The notes beneath the pieces were generated by a model. That model was given only the letters and a program-made list of their open reading frames with translations. It searched no databases and was not told the DNA's origin. Both the position numbers and the translations under genes were made by a program. This document shows positions 23,758-31,480 of a stretch of DNA of 64,000 nucleotides, piece by piece (the stretch's first letter is position 1; every line of letters begins with the position of its first letter). Origin of the DNA: Nonomuraea rhodomycinica (GTDB lineage: Bacteria > Actinomycetota > Actinomycetes > Streptosporangiales > Streptosporangiaceae); contig NZ_JABWGO010000001.1 in the NCBI RefSeq assembly GCF_013363995.1, forward strand, positions 62,001 to 126,000, read 5' to 3'.

Positions 23758-25053
23758 CTACGGCCGGCCGACACTCATGTACGTCCACCCGGCCGCGCGC
23801 ATCTCGGCCGGGTCGAGCATGTTCCGGCCGTCGAACATCACCGGCCGCCGCATCACCGCGGCGGTCTGCGCCCAATCGACCTCGCGAAGCTGCGGCCATT
23901 CCGTCACCACGATCGCCGCATCCGCGCCCTCCACGGCCGCTTCCGGACTCGCGTGACGGCTCGTCGACGTCCACGGCTCCGTCTCTGCCGGGCGTGCCAT
24001 CGGATCCCAGCAGCGCACCTCGGCGCCCTCGGCCAGCAGCCGGGCCGCCAGCACCGCGCTCGGAGCTTCGCGCATGTCGTCGGTCCCCGGCTTGAACGTC
24101 AGCCCGAGCAGCGCAACCCGTGCGCCGGCCAGATCGCCGAGCGCGTCCTTCAGTTTCTGGACCGCCCGCCGCTTCTGCAGGTTGTTGACCTCGATCACCG
24201 CGGACAGAAGTTGCAGGTGATAGCCGGTGTTGTTGGCCAGTTGCCGCAGCGCCTCGGAGTCCTTGGGAAAGCAGGAGCCGCCCCAGCCGATGCCGGGCCG
24301 CAAGAAGTGGCGGCCGAGCCGGTGGTCCAGGCCCACAGCGCCAGCGACGTCCTCCACGTCGGCGCCGGTCTTCTCGCACAAGGTGGCGATCTCGTTGATG
24401 AAGCTGATCTTCGTGGCGAGCAGCGCGTTCGAGGCGAGCTTCACCATCTCGGCCGAGCGGACGTCCATGACGACGACCGGCCCGTCGACGCCTTCGTGCA
24501 GTTCCGCGATCAAGCGTGCCGTCGCCTCGTCGGAAGCGCCGACGACGATCCGATCCGGGTGCATGAAGTCGTTCACCGCCGTGCCCTCGGCGGTGAACTC
24601 CGGGTTCGCGGCGTACCCGACGTGGGCGAGGCCGGCAGCATCCAGGGCCGCCCGCACGCGAGTGCCGGTGCCCACCGGCACGGTCGACTTCACCGCCACC
24701 GCCTTGAGATGCGATGCGCCCTCCAGGGACCTCACCACCGACCAGACCTTGGACAGGTCCGCGTCCCCGGACGCGGACGGCGGCGTGTCCACGCACACAT
24801 ACGCCACCTCGGCGCCGTCCAGGGCCTCACGCAGATCCAGCGTGAACGTCAACCGCTCCTTGTTCCGGGCGATCATGTCGCCCAGGCCCGGCTCGTAGAT
24901 CGGGACGTCACCGGCCTTCAGGAGACTGATCTTGTCCGCGCTGATGTCGCGGACCACCACGCGGTGGCCGAGCTCGGCGAGGCACGCACCCGTCACCAGC
25001 CCGATGTACCCGGCGCCGAACACAGCGACCTGACGATTCGGCTTACCCACCAT
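23758..25053 (-). CDS. ugd: UDP-glucose 6-dehydrogenase
   Basis: 431 aa, the normal length. It oxidises UDP-glucose to UDP-glucuronate with 2 NAD+ in the cytosol, feeding exopolysaccharide, teichuronic acid or glycosylation pathways. N-terminal Rossmann motif VAVFGAGYIGLVTGACLAELGH (residues 9-30), substrate loop STVPVGTGTRV near 122-132, NPEFTAEGTAVNDF near 147-160, and the catalytic-Cys block GWGGSCFPKD near 252-261. ATG 25053. No polysaccharide genes adjoin it; neighbours are NUDIX genes, so the pathway cannot be read from context. A homologue acting on another UDP/GDP-sugar is the main alternative. Confidence 0.9.
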   Translation of the reverse strand: MVGKPNRQVAVFGAGYIGLVTGACLAELGHRVVVRDISADKISLLKAGDVPIYEPGLGDMIARNKERLTFTLDLREALDGAEVAYVCVDTPPSASGDADLSKVWSVVRSLEGASHLKAVAVKSTVPVGTGTRVRAALDAAGLAHVGYAANPEFTAEGTAVNDFMHPDRIVVGASDEATARLIAELHEGVDGPVVVMDVRSAEMVKLASNALLATKISFINEIATLCEKTGADVEDVAGAVGLDHRLGRHFLRPGIGWGGSCFPKDSEALRQLANNTGYHLQLLSAVIEVNNLQKRRAVQKLKDALGDLAGARVALLGLTFKPGTDDMREAPSAVLAARLLAEGAEVRCWDPMARPAETEPWTSTSRHASPEAAVEGADAAIVVTEWPQLREVDWAQTAAVMRRPVMFDGRNMLDPAEMRAAGWTYMSVGRP

Positions 25054-25352
25054 GGATGACCATCCGTTCTCACGCGGTCGAACCTGCCACTCGAGCCGCG
25101 GGCCTGGGTAAGGAACGCCGAAGCCTGCGAACGACGCTCCACCATAACGCGCCGCTCACAGATCACCGGCGTCACTGGCGGCAGCAATGCCATCATGGCC
25201 TGATATGCGCGGCCGGGGTGGCGAGGCGACCACATGCCGCTGCGACATCGCGCTTGAAGGGCTCAGGACCGATGCCACCCTGTCCACCGTCGGAGCCGAC
25301 CGCGATGCCCCGGGACAGCTCGACCACGTCGCCCGGGCCGCACACCAGGCAG
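25054..25352. other. Non-coding stretch, nothing recognised
   Basis: About 300 nt upstream of ugd and before the NUDIX remnant. It should hold the ugd promoter on the minus strand, but no convincing -35/-10 pair or dyad is seen. Confidence 0.4.
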
Positions 25353-25906
25353 CTCGTGTTCACCGCCCGCGTGGACGCGACGGACGTCGTCCTGTCGCCT
25401 GCCCACGACGACCACACCTGGCGGCACGCGGACGCCCTGTCGGCCGTCAGCGAGGAAGCCCTCGGCCTGGTCCGCCGGGCCGTCCTGCCGAAACCGCTCC
25501 GGGACGTTGATGAGGGGCAGCACAGTCCGCCGCGCCGGCACGTCGGTGCCAACGCCCTCGTCCGTGACCAAGCCGGCCGGATCCTCCTCGTCCGCCCAGG
25601 TTCGAGCATCCCAGCCCCGGCTGGGATCACCCGACCCAGACCCTTCTCTTCGACCTTGGAATCATCGATTCAGCTACCACGCACCTCACGACCCCGGATC
25701 CCGACATCGCCGAGCACCGATGGGTCACCCCTGACGAGGCCGAACGGCTTCGCGGTCCGGCACGTGCCGCACGCCTACGCGCCGGACTCCTCGGACTCCG
25801 AGAACTCCGAGGACTCCAGCAGAGCCGACCAGCCATCATCACCCCTCGTCCGACCCGTGCGACCCGGGTTTCGGGTGCCGGACCGCCGGCCGGGGATACT
25901 TCGCCC
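25353..25906 (+). pseudogene. Decayed NUDIX hydrolase remnants
   Basis: Three pieces of NUDIX-like sequence in order. First, a C-terminal-like piece (LVFTARVDATDVVLSP...HTWRHADAL). Then in the same frame an N-terminal-like piece (RHVGANALVRDQAGRILLVRP). Then, after a frame change near 25605, a C-terminal-like piece (HPTQTLLFDLG...EHRWVTPDEAERL) running to about 25870. The GX5EX7REUXEEXGU box between the second and third pieces is absent. The best reading is two tandem NUDIX genes fused and eroded by deletion and frameshift, next to the intact NUDIX gene at 25907. Confidence 0.5.
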
Positions 25907-26449
25907 ATGACGAGGATCCCCGACCCCGGTCCCGCCCCCTTCACCCATCTCAAGATCCGCACCGGTGCCCTGGTCTTCTGCGGCAACGACGTGGCCCTGA
26001 TCCGCCGGGACCGAGCCGACTCGACGCACTACACCCCACCCGGCGGCAACGTCGAACCGGGCGAGGACCTGTATCAAGCGCTGGCCCGCGAGCTGGCCGA
26101 GGAGCTCGCGCTCAACCTGGCCGACGCCAGCCCGCCGCAACTGCTGTGGATGGTCGACCAGCGCGTCTCACGTCCCGGCCCGACACCGCCACCCCGCAAA
26201 CTCCACCTGATCTACCGTCTGCACATCAGCGCACAGATACGGGCCAAGCTGGCCGCCTGCGAGTTCGATCAGCAGCCCGGCGGTGGCCACGAGTTGGGCA
26301 TCATCAAGTGGATCGACTACCGCGAGACCGCCACTCTGCCGATCTTCCCGCCGCTCGGGCCCGCACTGGCCGTGCTGCCCCATCCCCACGCCGCCATCAC
26401 CGACGCGGCGCTGCCAGCGGTGACCGACGCCAACTACACCTGGGTCTGA
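25907..26449 (+). CDS. NUDIX hydrolase
   Basis: 180 aa hydrolase of nucleoside-diphosphate-X compounds. The Nudix box is complete: G47-x5-E53-x7-R61-E62-L63-x-E65-E66 (GNVEPGEDLYQALARELAEE), which binds Mg2+ and catalyses pyrophosphate cleavage. It has a longer than usual mid-region with a Pro-rich loop near residues 85-92. ATG 25907 directly follows the decayed NUDIX frame, and the upstream signal is poor, so this gene may rely on read-through from the remnant. Substrate not predictable. Confidence 0.8.
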   Translation: MTRIPDPGPAPFTHLKIRTGALVFCGNDVALIRRDRADSTHYTPPGGNVEPGEDLYQALARELAEELALNLADASPPQLLWMVDQRVSRPGPTPPPRKLHLIYRLHISAQIRAKLAACEFDQQPGGGHELGIIKWIDYRETATLPIFPPLGPALAVLPHPHAAITDAALPAVTDANYTWV

Positions 26450-27086
26450 CCCACACACGCATCAGAAGACCAACGCCCGTGGAGACGTCGACACCTGCGC
26501 CGCAGCGGTTGAGCTTCGGCCCGCTCGTCCTGCCATGGAACCCGAGCGTGCGCGAACAGGGGCCGCCTGGGCTGATGATCGGATAAGGATCTTGAGCTCT
26601 TGGGGGCTCTCCACCTGAACCGCGAGACCGCTGATCTCTCGTGCTGAGGGCGGCACGAATCCGAGGGGTGGCGTAGGAAAGGTCGGCAAGATCGCTCGGA
26701 GTGGCCGGCCGCGCGAGCTGTACGCTCCGCTGCCACTGCGGATTGGGCCCGGTGACCACGGAGCCGAGCTCTACCGTCGCCGGGACACGACCCCGGGCGC
26801 GCGCACATCGCAGACACTCACCGACCGGCGCCAACTCGTCTCAATAAGTAGGACGCCGCTGTAGGCGGTGATCCCGCCATGGCCGCCTGGCCAGGTGTTC
26901 TGATGGCACAGCGCATCGCCCGAAAGCAGGGCCTTCCGTCTCCGGCAGGTGACACCAGCCGGCGCCGAGTTCCCTTGCCTGGGTGCGATCCAGAGCGATG
27001 GACCTCACCTGGGGCGGGAAGAGAGGCGACGGTTGATCCTCCTGGTACTCGCCGGGAGACGTCTGTCGCCCTGACACCGCCGCTGT
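26450..27086. other. Non-coding stretch with no recognised gene
   Basis: About 640 nt with short ORFs on both strands but none with coding bias, ribosome binding site or known motif. It contains one copy (26681-26694) of the 14-mer GGTCGGCAAGATCG that recurs at 27116-27129 in the structured leader. No tRNA fold was found by eye. Confidence 0.4.
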
Positions 27087-27092
27087 TAGGGT
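27087..27092 (+). promoter_or_regulatory. -10 box for the hydrolase leader
   Basis: TAGGGT preceded by TGT, about 105 nt upstream of the hydrolase start. No good -35 is visible. It would start an RNA at about 27099, just before the structured segment. Confidence 0.35.
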
Positions 27093-27095
27093 GAG

Positions 27096-27157
27096 CGCGG
27101 TGCGCCGGGAAGTCTGGTCGGCAAGATCGTCTGTTGATCCCGGCCGGAGGCGTTCGA
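27096..27157 (+). ncRNA. Candidate structured 5' leader
   Basis: A long-range perfect helix GCCGGGA (27104-27110) / TCCCGGC (27138-27144) encloses further possible stems (CAAGA/TCTGTTG region) and is preceded by GCGC-GGT-GCGC. It lies between a -10 box and the hydrolase Shine-Dalgarno. It could be a regulatory RNA; I cannot assign a family. Confidence 0.35.
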
Positions 27158-27197
27158 TGGTCACCGCTTCCGGTGCCTCACGCGAGGAGGTACCACG

Positions 27198-28070
27198 ATG
27201 CCCCCTTCCCCCGCGGTCTTCGCCGAGCGCGCCACCGACGTCGCCCGCCTGCCCTCGGGCGCGGTGGAGTACCGGCTGGAGGGCGACGGCCACCGGACGG
27301 TGCTGGTGCTCCACGGCGGTCACATGCGGGCGGGGCTGGCGCTGGGCGAGGAGGTCTACGCCGACGCCGGGTTCAGGGTGCTGGCGCTCTCCCGGCCCGG
27401 TTACGGGCGTACGCCGCTGACCACGGGCACCACGCCGGCCGGGTTCGCCGACGCCGCCGCCGAGCTGTGCCGGACCTTGGGGATCGAGCGCCTCGCCGCG
27501 GTCGTGGGCATCTCAGCCGGCGGGCGTACCGCGCTGACCATGGCCGCACGCCACCCGTCCCTGGTGGAACGGGTCATCCTGCTGAGCGCGGTCGGGTTCC
27601 TGCCGTGGCCCGACCGGCGGACCCGGCTGGGCGGCCGGGCGGTGTTCGGCCCCCGGGTGGAGACCAGCACCTGGGCGGTCCTGCGGTTCCTGGTCCGGCG
27701 CGCGCCGTCCCTGGGGCTGCGCCTGCTGCTGCGCGACCTCTCGGTCCTGCCCGCGCGGAAGGTCCTCGCGGGCCTGTCCGCCGCCGAGCGGGCCACGCTG
27801 GCCGGGCTGTTCACCGTGATGCGCTCCGGGCGGGGCTTCGTCGCCGACCTGCTGCCCGTACCGGACTGCGCCGCGCAGGTCAGCCGGCCCGCGCTGGTCA
27901 TCGCCACCCGGCACGACCGGTCGGTGCCCTTCGCCCACGCCGAGTCCCTGGCCGCGGCGATTCCGAACGCCGAACTCGTCGACAGCCGGGCCGACAGTCA
28001 CATGATCTGGTTCGGCCCCGGATATCCCCGCGTCGCAGCGAAGATCCGTGAGTTCCTCGCCGCGGACTGA
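27198..28070 (+). CDS. Alpha/beta hydrolase
   Basis: 290 aa cytosolic alpha/beta hydrolase of the AB_hydrolase_1 type. Oxyanion motif VLHGGHMRAG near residues 36-45, nucleophile elbow VVGISAGGRTAL with Ser106, acid in ATRHDRSVPF near residue 241 and His in DSHMIWFG near 271. A mobile cap lies between about 130 and 210. ATG 27198 with GAGGAGG 8 nt upstream. The stop codon TGA is itself part of a 13-nt tandem repeat. Preceded by a candidate structured leader. Substrate unknown; esterase, lactonase or peptidase are all possible. Confidence 0.85.
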   Translation: MPPSPAVFAERATDVARLPSGAVEYRLEGDGHRTVLVLHGGHMRAGLALGEEVYADAGFRVLALSRPGYGRTPLTTGTTPAGFADAAAELCRTLGIERLAAVVGISAGGRTALTMAARHPSLVERVILLSAVGFLPWPDRRTRLGGRAVFGPRVETSTWAVLRFLVRRAPSLGLRLLLRDLSVLPARKVLAGLSAAERATLAGLFTVMRSGRGFVADLLPVPDCAAQVSRPALVIATRHDRSVPFAHAESLAAAIPNAELVDSRADSHMIWFGPGYPRVAAKIREFLAAD

Positions 28071-28106
28071 AGCCGCCGTCTGAAGCCGCCGTCTGAAGCC
28101 GCTGCC
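28068..28106. repeat. 13-nt tandem repeat starting at a stop codon, 3 copies
   Basis: TGAAGCCGCCGTC repeated three times (the third diverges at its end), beginning exactly with the TGA stop of the hydrolase gene; more diverged copies follow to about 28135. Confidence 0.85.
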
Positions 28107-28210
28107 TGGGGCTGCGGTCTGAATCCGCGGGCTGAAGCGGGCGGCCGGCGGCGGCCTCGGGCGCGGAAAAGCGGTTGACCGGGATGCGAGCCGGTGACCA
28201 TCCTCGGTGG

Positions 28211-28747
28211 ATGCGCATCGAGTTCGCCCGGATCGCCGCCGGTGACGCGGACGCGCTCGCCGACTTCCTGGCGGGCGAGGACTGGCCGTACCACGCCGGC
28301 ACGCAGGACCGCGAGGCCGTCAGGCGGCGCGCGGCCGAGGGCGGCTACGACGACGAGGAGACGCGGACCTTCTGGGTGCTCGCCGACGGCGAGCGCGCCG
28401 GGCTGGTCAGGCTGCAGGACCTCGCCGACGACACGCCCATGTTCGACCTGCGCGTACGGGCCGCCTGGCGCGGCCGGGGGCTCGGCACGGCGTCGGTCGC
28501 CTGGCTCACCCGCCACCTGTTCACCGAGTTGCCCGGCGTGACGCGGATCGAGGCCACCACCCGCCAGGACAACCTGGCCATGCGGGCCGTCCTGCGCCGA
28601 AGCGGGTTCGCCAAGGAGGCCCACTACCGGGAGGCGTGGCCGGCACCCGACGGGACCCGCCGCGACGCGGTCGGCTACGCGATCCTGCGCCGGGACTGGC
28701 TGGCGGGCACCGTCACCCCACCTGACTGGGCCGACGAACCCGCCTGA
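28211..28747 (+). CDS. GNAT family N-acetyltransferase
   Basis: 178 aa. Acetyl-CoA motif A VRAAWRGRGLGTASVAWL (R-x-x-G-x-G/A form) near residues 89-106 and motif B DNLAMRAVLRRSGF near 124-137. ATG 28211 appears leaderless: TTGACC (28175) and CATCCT (28199) are spaced 18 nt and the start follows 7 nt after the -10. Longer in-frame starts (28175, 28184) lie inside that promoter. The acceptor could be a small amine or a protein N-terminus (RimJ/RimL-like). Confidence 0.8.
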   Translation: MRIEFARIAAGDADALADFLAGEDWPYHAGTQDREAVRRRAAEGGYDDEETRTFWVLADGERAGLVRLQDLADDTPMFDLRVRAAWRGRGLGTASVAWLTRHLFTELPGVTRIEATTRQDNLAMRAVLRRSGFAKEAHYREAWPAPDGTRRDAVGYAILRRDWLAGTVTPPDWADEPA

Positions 28748-28770
28748 CGCCGCCTCCCGACCCGGACGCG

Positions 28771-28930
28771 GCGGGCTCGCGCGCCGAACCCTCACAGGAC
28801 GGACAGGCTCGCGCACCGAACCCTCACCAGGTGGGCGGGTTCGCTCACCGAACCCCTCAGAGGATGGCGGGTTCGCTTGCCGAACCTCTCAGAAGGCCTG
28901 GCTCGTCACCGAACCCCCGGGATGGGTGGG
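28771..28930. repeat. 32-nt tandem repeat, 4 good copies plus a degenerate fifth
   Basis: Units start at 28771, 28803, 28835 and 28867, exactly 32 nt apart. The core is GGGTTCGCTCACCGAACCC (28837-28855), a 7-bp hairpin with a 5-nt loop, followed by a CTCA-rich spacer. It fills the convergent gap between GNAT and the DUF6204-like gene. The copies are contiguous, without spacers. Confidence 0.85.
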
Positions 28931-28947
28931 GCGCGCGTACCAGCCCC

Positions 28948-29244
28948 TCAGGCCGGGCGCCCCCGGCGGCGGATCTTGATGTCGCGCATGTCGGTCACCG
29001 CCGTGCGCAGCACCCGGTAGGGGTGGCCGTGCGCGTCCAGCGCCGCGAACGCGCCGCGCGTCGCCTCCGCCTCGCCGTCGTCCGGCCCCGCCGGCACCTG
29101 GCAGCGGAAGGTGAACGCCGACACGCTGTCGTCGAACGTGAACGTCCCGGCCTCCGTGAACGCCGCCCCGCCCGCCGCCCGCACCGCGGCCCGGCCCGCC
29201 TCGTCCAGTCCGGCGAACGCGCCGGAGATCGTCACTCGGAACAT
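28948..29244 (-). CDS. Small conserved protein, DUF6204-like
   Basis: 98 aa. It starts MFRVTISGAFAGLDEAGRAAV and ends TDMRDIKIRRR, which matches the pattern I know for DUF6204 proteins (begin MFRVTVRG..., end TDM...IK/RRR). Function unknown; no catalytic motif visible. ATG 29244 with GGGGAG 2-3 nt upstream. It overlaps the upstream TetR gene by 13 nt, implying translational coupling, and lies within the same small operon. Confidence 0.7.
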   Translation of the reverse strand: MFRVTISGAFAGLDEAGRAAVRAAGGAAFTEAGTFTFDDSVSAFTFRCQVPAGPDDGEAEATRGAFAALDAHGHPYRVLRTAVTDMRDIKIRRRGRPA

Positions 29245-29885
29245 GTCTCCCCCTCTCGTACGGCATAGCCGAGCATCCGCTCGCCCAGCACGTCCTCGGC
29301 CACGTCCAGCAGCCGCAGCACTTCCCCGGCGATCTCGCCGGTGTCCTGACCGGCGGCGGTGCGCCGGGCGATCTCGGTCAGCAGCAGCGCGTGCAGGCAG
29401 CCGACGTGCCAGGCCACCACGCGCGGCAGCGGATCGTCCGGCGCGGCCCCCGTCTCCTCGGCCAGGCACGCGGCCAGCGCGTCGGTCATCTCGCGGCCGA
29501 GGTCCTCCAGGCGCGCCGTCAGCGTGGGCGTGGCCCGCATCATCTCCAGCACCCGGCCGAACCCCTCGGTCAGCCCCAGCCGCCGCTCGCGCCGGCGCAC
29601 CTCCTCACGCAGGTGTTCCAGCACGGCTCGTACGGCCGGCTGCCCCGGAGGGCGGGCCCGCACCATGTCGGCCAGCCGCTGCGGGGACGCCTCCTCCGGC
29701 GGCAGGACCAGGTCCTCCTTGGAGGCGAAGTAGTTGTAGACGGTGTTGACCGACACCTCGGCCGCCTCGGCGACCTCGGCGATCGTCACGTGGTCGAACC
29801 CGCGCTCCACGAACAGCGCGGTCGCGACCTCGGAGATGCGCTGCCGCGTCTGCCGCTTCTTGCGTTCCCGCAGCCCCTCTGTCAT
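29232..29885 (-). CDS. TetR/AcrR-family regulator
   Basis: 217 aa. N-terminal HTH: TRQRISEVATALFVERGFDHVTIAEVAEAAEVSVNTVYNYFASK (residues 13-56), a textbook TetR DNA-binding domain with the T-VYNYF recognition helix. C-terminal ligand-binding half has no recognisable subfamily. ATG 29885. A near-perfect dyad lies 30 nt upstream and should be its own operator. The downstream overlapping DUF6204-like gene is cotranscribed and is its most direct partner. Confidence 0.9.
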   Translation of the reverse strand: MTEGLRERKKRQTRQRISEVATALFVERGFDHVTIAEVAEAAEVSVNTVYNYFASKEDLVLPPEEASPQRLADMVRARPPGQPAVRAVLEHLREEVRRRERRLGLTEGFGRVLEMMRATPTLTARLEDLGREMTDALAACLAEETGAAPDDPLPRVVAWHVGCLHALLLTEIARRTAAGQDTGEIAGEVLRLLDVAEDVLGERMLGYAVREGETCSE

Positions 29886-29916
29886 GGCACCGGAGCGTAA
29901 CGGACTCCAACGATGA

Positions 29917-29937
29917 AGTCCAAACCAAATTTGGAGT
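29917..29937. promoter_or_regulatory. Dyad, probable TetR operator
   Basis: AGTCCAAA-N5-TTTGGAGT, 7 of 8 positions symmetrical; AT-rich in a GC-rich genome; 31 nt upstream of the TetR start. A further GGACTCCAA half-site lies at 29902. Confidence 0.55.
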
Positions 29938-29986
29938 ACGTTGCAGTTATTGGTCCGTCACCCGGAAGGGGCATGGCGATCGCGCC

Positions 29987-29990
29987 CTAG
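29987..29990. repeat. Left target-site duplication CTAG
   Basis: CTAG directly abuts the left inverted repeat of the IS; an identical CTAG abuts the right end at 31481-31484. It fits the YTAR target preference of IS5-family elements. Confidence 0.7.
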
Positions 29991-30024
29991 GGCGTGTATC
30001 GGAAGTGGTGGGAACATCTAGGCC

Positions 30025-30567
30025 ATGACAGCTGATTGGAACGGCATGGAGGTCGTCTTCCAGCGTGTCGGCGTCGACCGTGTGGACGAGGTGCTGAGCG
30101 TGCTCGATGAGGCGGCGGGATGGCTCAACGCACGTGGGATCGGTCAGTGGCCTGTGCGTTTCGAGGCCGCATGGGTTGAGGAGGCCCTCTCTCGGGGCGA
30201 GACGTGGCTGGTGGCCACCGGGGACAAGGTGGCGGGGACAGTCACCATGGACTGGTCGGATCCACTGTGGGCGGATGCCGACGGCGCGGCGGGATACGTG
30301 CACCGCATGGCCGTGCGTCGATGGGCGGCGGGGCTCGGGGCCCGCATTCTCGACTGGGCAGCCAATGCCGCACGGCAGCAGGGCGCCAACTCTCTGCGGC
30401 TGGACTGCGTAAAGTCCAATGATCGGCTGCGTGCCTACTACGAGGCCCACGGCTTCGTCCACCGCGGAGACGTGCCGGTGGGGGGTGCTCCTGGTCAGCG
30501 ACTGGAGGAGGGTCCGCTCACCTGGGTCAGCCGCTATGAGCTTGCCCTGCCACGGCGCAAGTCATAG
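30025..30567 (+). CDS. GNAT acetyltransferase, IS passenger
   Basis: 180 aa N-acetyltransferase. Motif [21 protein letters not shown] near residues 92-111 and motif [19 protein letters not shown] near 132-149, with the usual tail. It is enclosed by the IS inverted repeats: the start is 17 nt from the left repeat and the stop overlaps the transposase stop tail-to-tail by 6 nt. Lower GC3 than its neighbours outside the element. The substrate is not evident; GNAT passengers can acetylate antibiotics or toxins but nothing here proves that. ATG 30025 has only a weak AGG upstream. Confidence 0.8.
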   Translation: MTADWNGMEVVFQRVGVDRVDEVLSVLDEAAGWLNARGIGQWPVRFEAAWVEEALSRGETWLVATGDKVAGTVTMDWSDPLWADADGAAGYVHRMAVRRWAAGLGARILDWAANAARQQGANSLRLDCVKSNDRLRAYYEAHGFVHRGDVPVGGAPGQRLEEGPLTWVSRYELALPRRKS

Positions 30568-31435
30568 CCACTCGTTGATGGCCGCGACAAGGACGGTGGC
30601 CTCGTACCGGACGGCGAGTTTCTCATAGCGGGTGGCTACCGCCCGGTGCCTCTTGAGGCGGTTGATCCCGCACTCCACCGCGTGGCGCTCGCGGTAGTCG
30701 ACCTGGTCGAGCTTCGGCGGCCGGCCGCCGCGTGAGCCGCGCTTCTTGTGGTTGCTGACCTGGTCCGCCTTGTCCGGGATGGTGCCGCGGATCCCGCGAC
30801 GGCGTAGGTAGGCGCGGTTGTTGCGGGAGGCGTACGCTTTGTCGGCGCGGACGCGGTCCGGCCGGGTGCGGGGCCTGCCCGGCCCAAGGCGAGGGACACG
30901 GATCTTCTTCAGGACGGGCTCGAACTGCGGGGAATCCCCGCGCTGTCCGGCTGTGATCACAATCGACACTGGCTTCTGGCCCTGCTCGACGGCCAGGTGC
31001 AGCTTGGTGGTCAGGCCACCGCGAGAGCGCCCGAGGCCATGGTCGTCCGGTTCGGTGGTGAGGCCGCCGGGCGGCTCTTTCTGCAGGTCCCCCTTTTCCC
31101 CGCCCCAGCGGCGTGCTGGTGGGCCCGGCATACCGTGGAGTCGACGTCGATCTCCCAGGTGATCAGATTCTTGGCGTCCGCCTGGGCCTGCAGGTCGATA
31201 AAGAGCCGCTGCCAGGTGCCGTCTCGCTGCCAGCGCCTGAACAAGTCGTACACCCGGCCCCAGGGCCCGTACCGCTCCGGGACGTCTCGCCACGGCGTCC
31301 CGGTGCGGGTCCGCCAGCGTATGCCGTCGATCACTGCCGCTTCGCCCATCTCGGCGGGCGCCCCGGCCTGTTGCCTATGGGCAGCAGCAACTCCAGGCGG
31401 GCCCGTTGTGCATCCGTCAGATCTCCACGCGACAC
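30562..31435 (-). pseudogene. IS5-family transposase, frameshifted
   Basis: Two-frame IS5/IS427-type transposase. Starting at GTG 31435 it reads [20 protein letters not shown]...RWAKRQ and hits TGA at 31331-31333; one base is missing relative to the expected KRQVIDGIRW. Frame two then carries [22 protein letters not shown] to GAGKRG. A second, -1 shift at the slippery run GGGGAAAAGGGGG (31089-31101) leads to the catalytic C-terminal part: [23 protein letters not shown], and [16 protein letters not shown] (DDE domain). The second shift may be programmed as in relatives; the first is inactivating unless translation restarts internally. Confidence 0.8.
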
Positions 31436-31480
31436 GAATCAAGATCGTCTCACGTCAAAGATCCACTTTCGATACACGCC

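Larger units (their letters stand above)
29991..31480. mobile_element. IS5-family element carrying a GNAT passenger gene
   Basis: 1490-bp element bounded by 18-bp terminal inverted repeats, GGCGTGTATCGGAAGTGG at 29991-30008 and its complement at 31463-31480 with one mismatch (17/18). It is flanked by CTAG duplications. It is longer than usual IS5/IS427-group elements (about 0.85-0.95 kb) because an acetyltransferase gene (30025-30567) sits between the left repeat and the 3' end of the transposase. No second inverted repeat is present at the transposase end, so the passenger is inside the element. Confidence 0.75.

Noticed and set aside
26450..27086. tRNA or rRNA in the long gap
   Set aside because: No cloverleaf or T-loop GTTCGAATC-type sequence and no rRNA motifs seen by eye.
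28771..28930. CRISPR array
   Set aside because: Units are contiguous 32-nt copies with no unique spacers and no cas genes nearby.
30025..31480. Composite transposon with two IS copies
   Set aside because: Only one transposase and one pair of inverted repeats are present; a single element with a passenger fits better.
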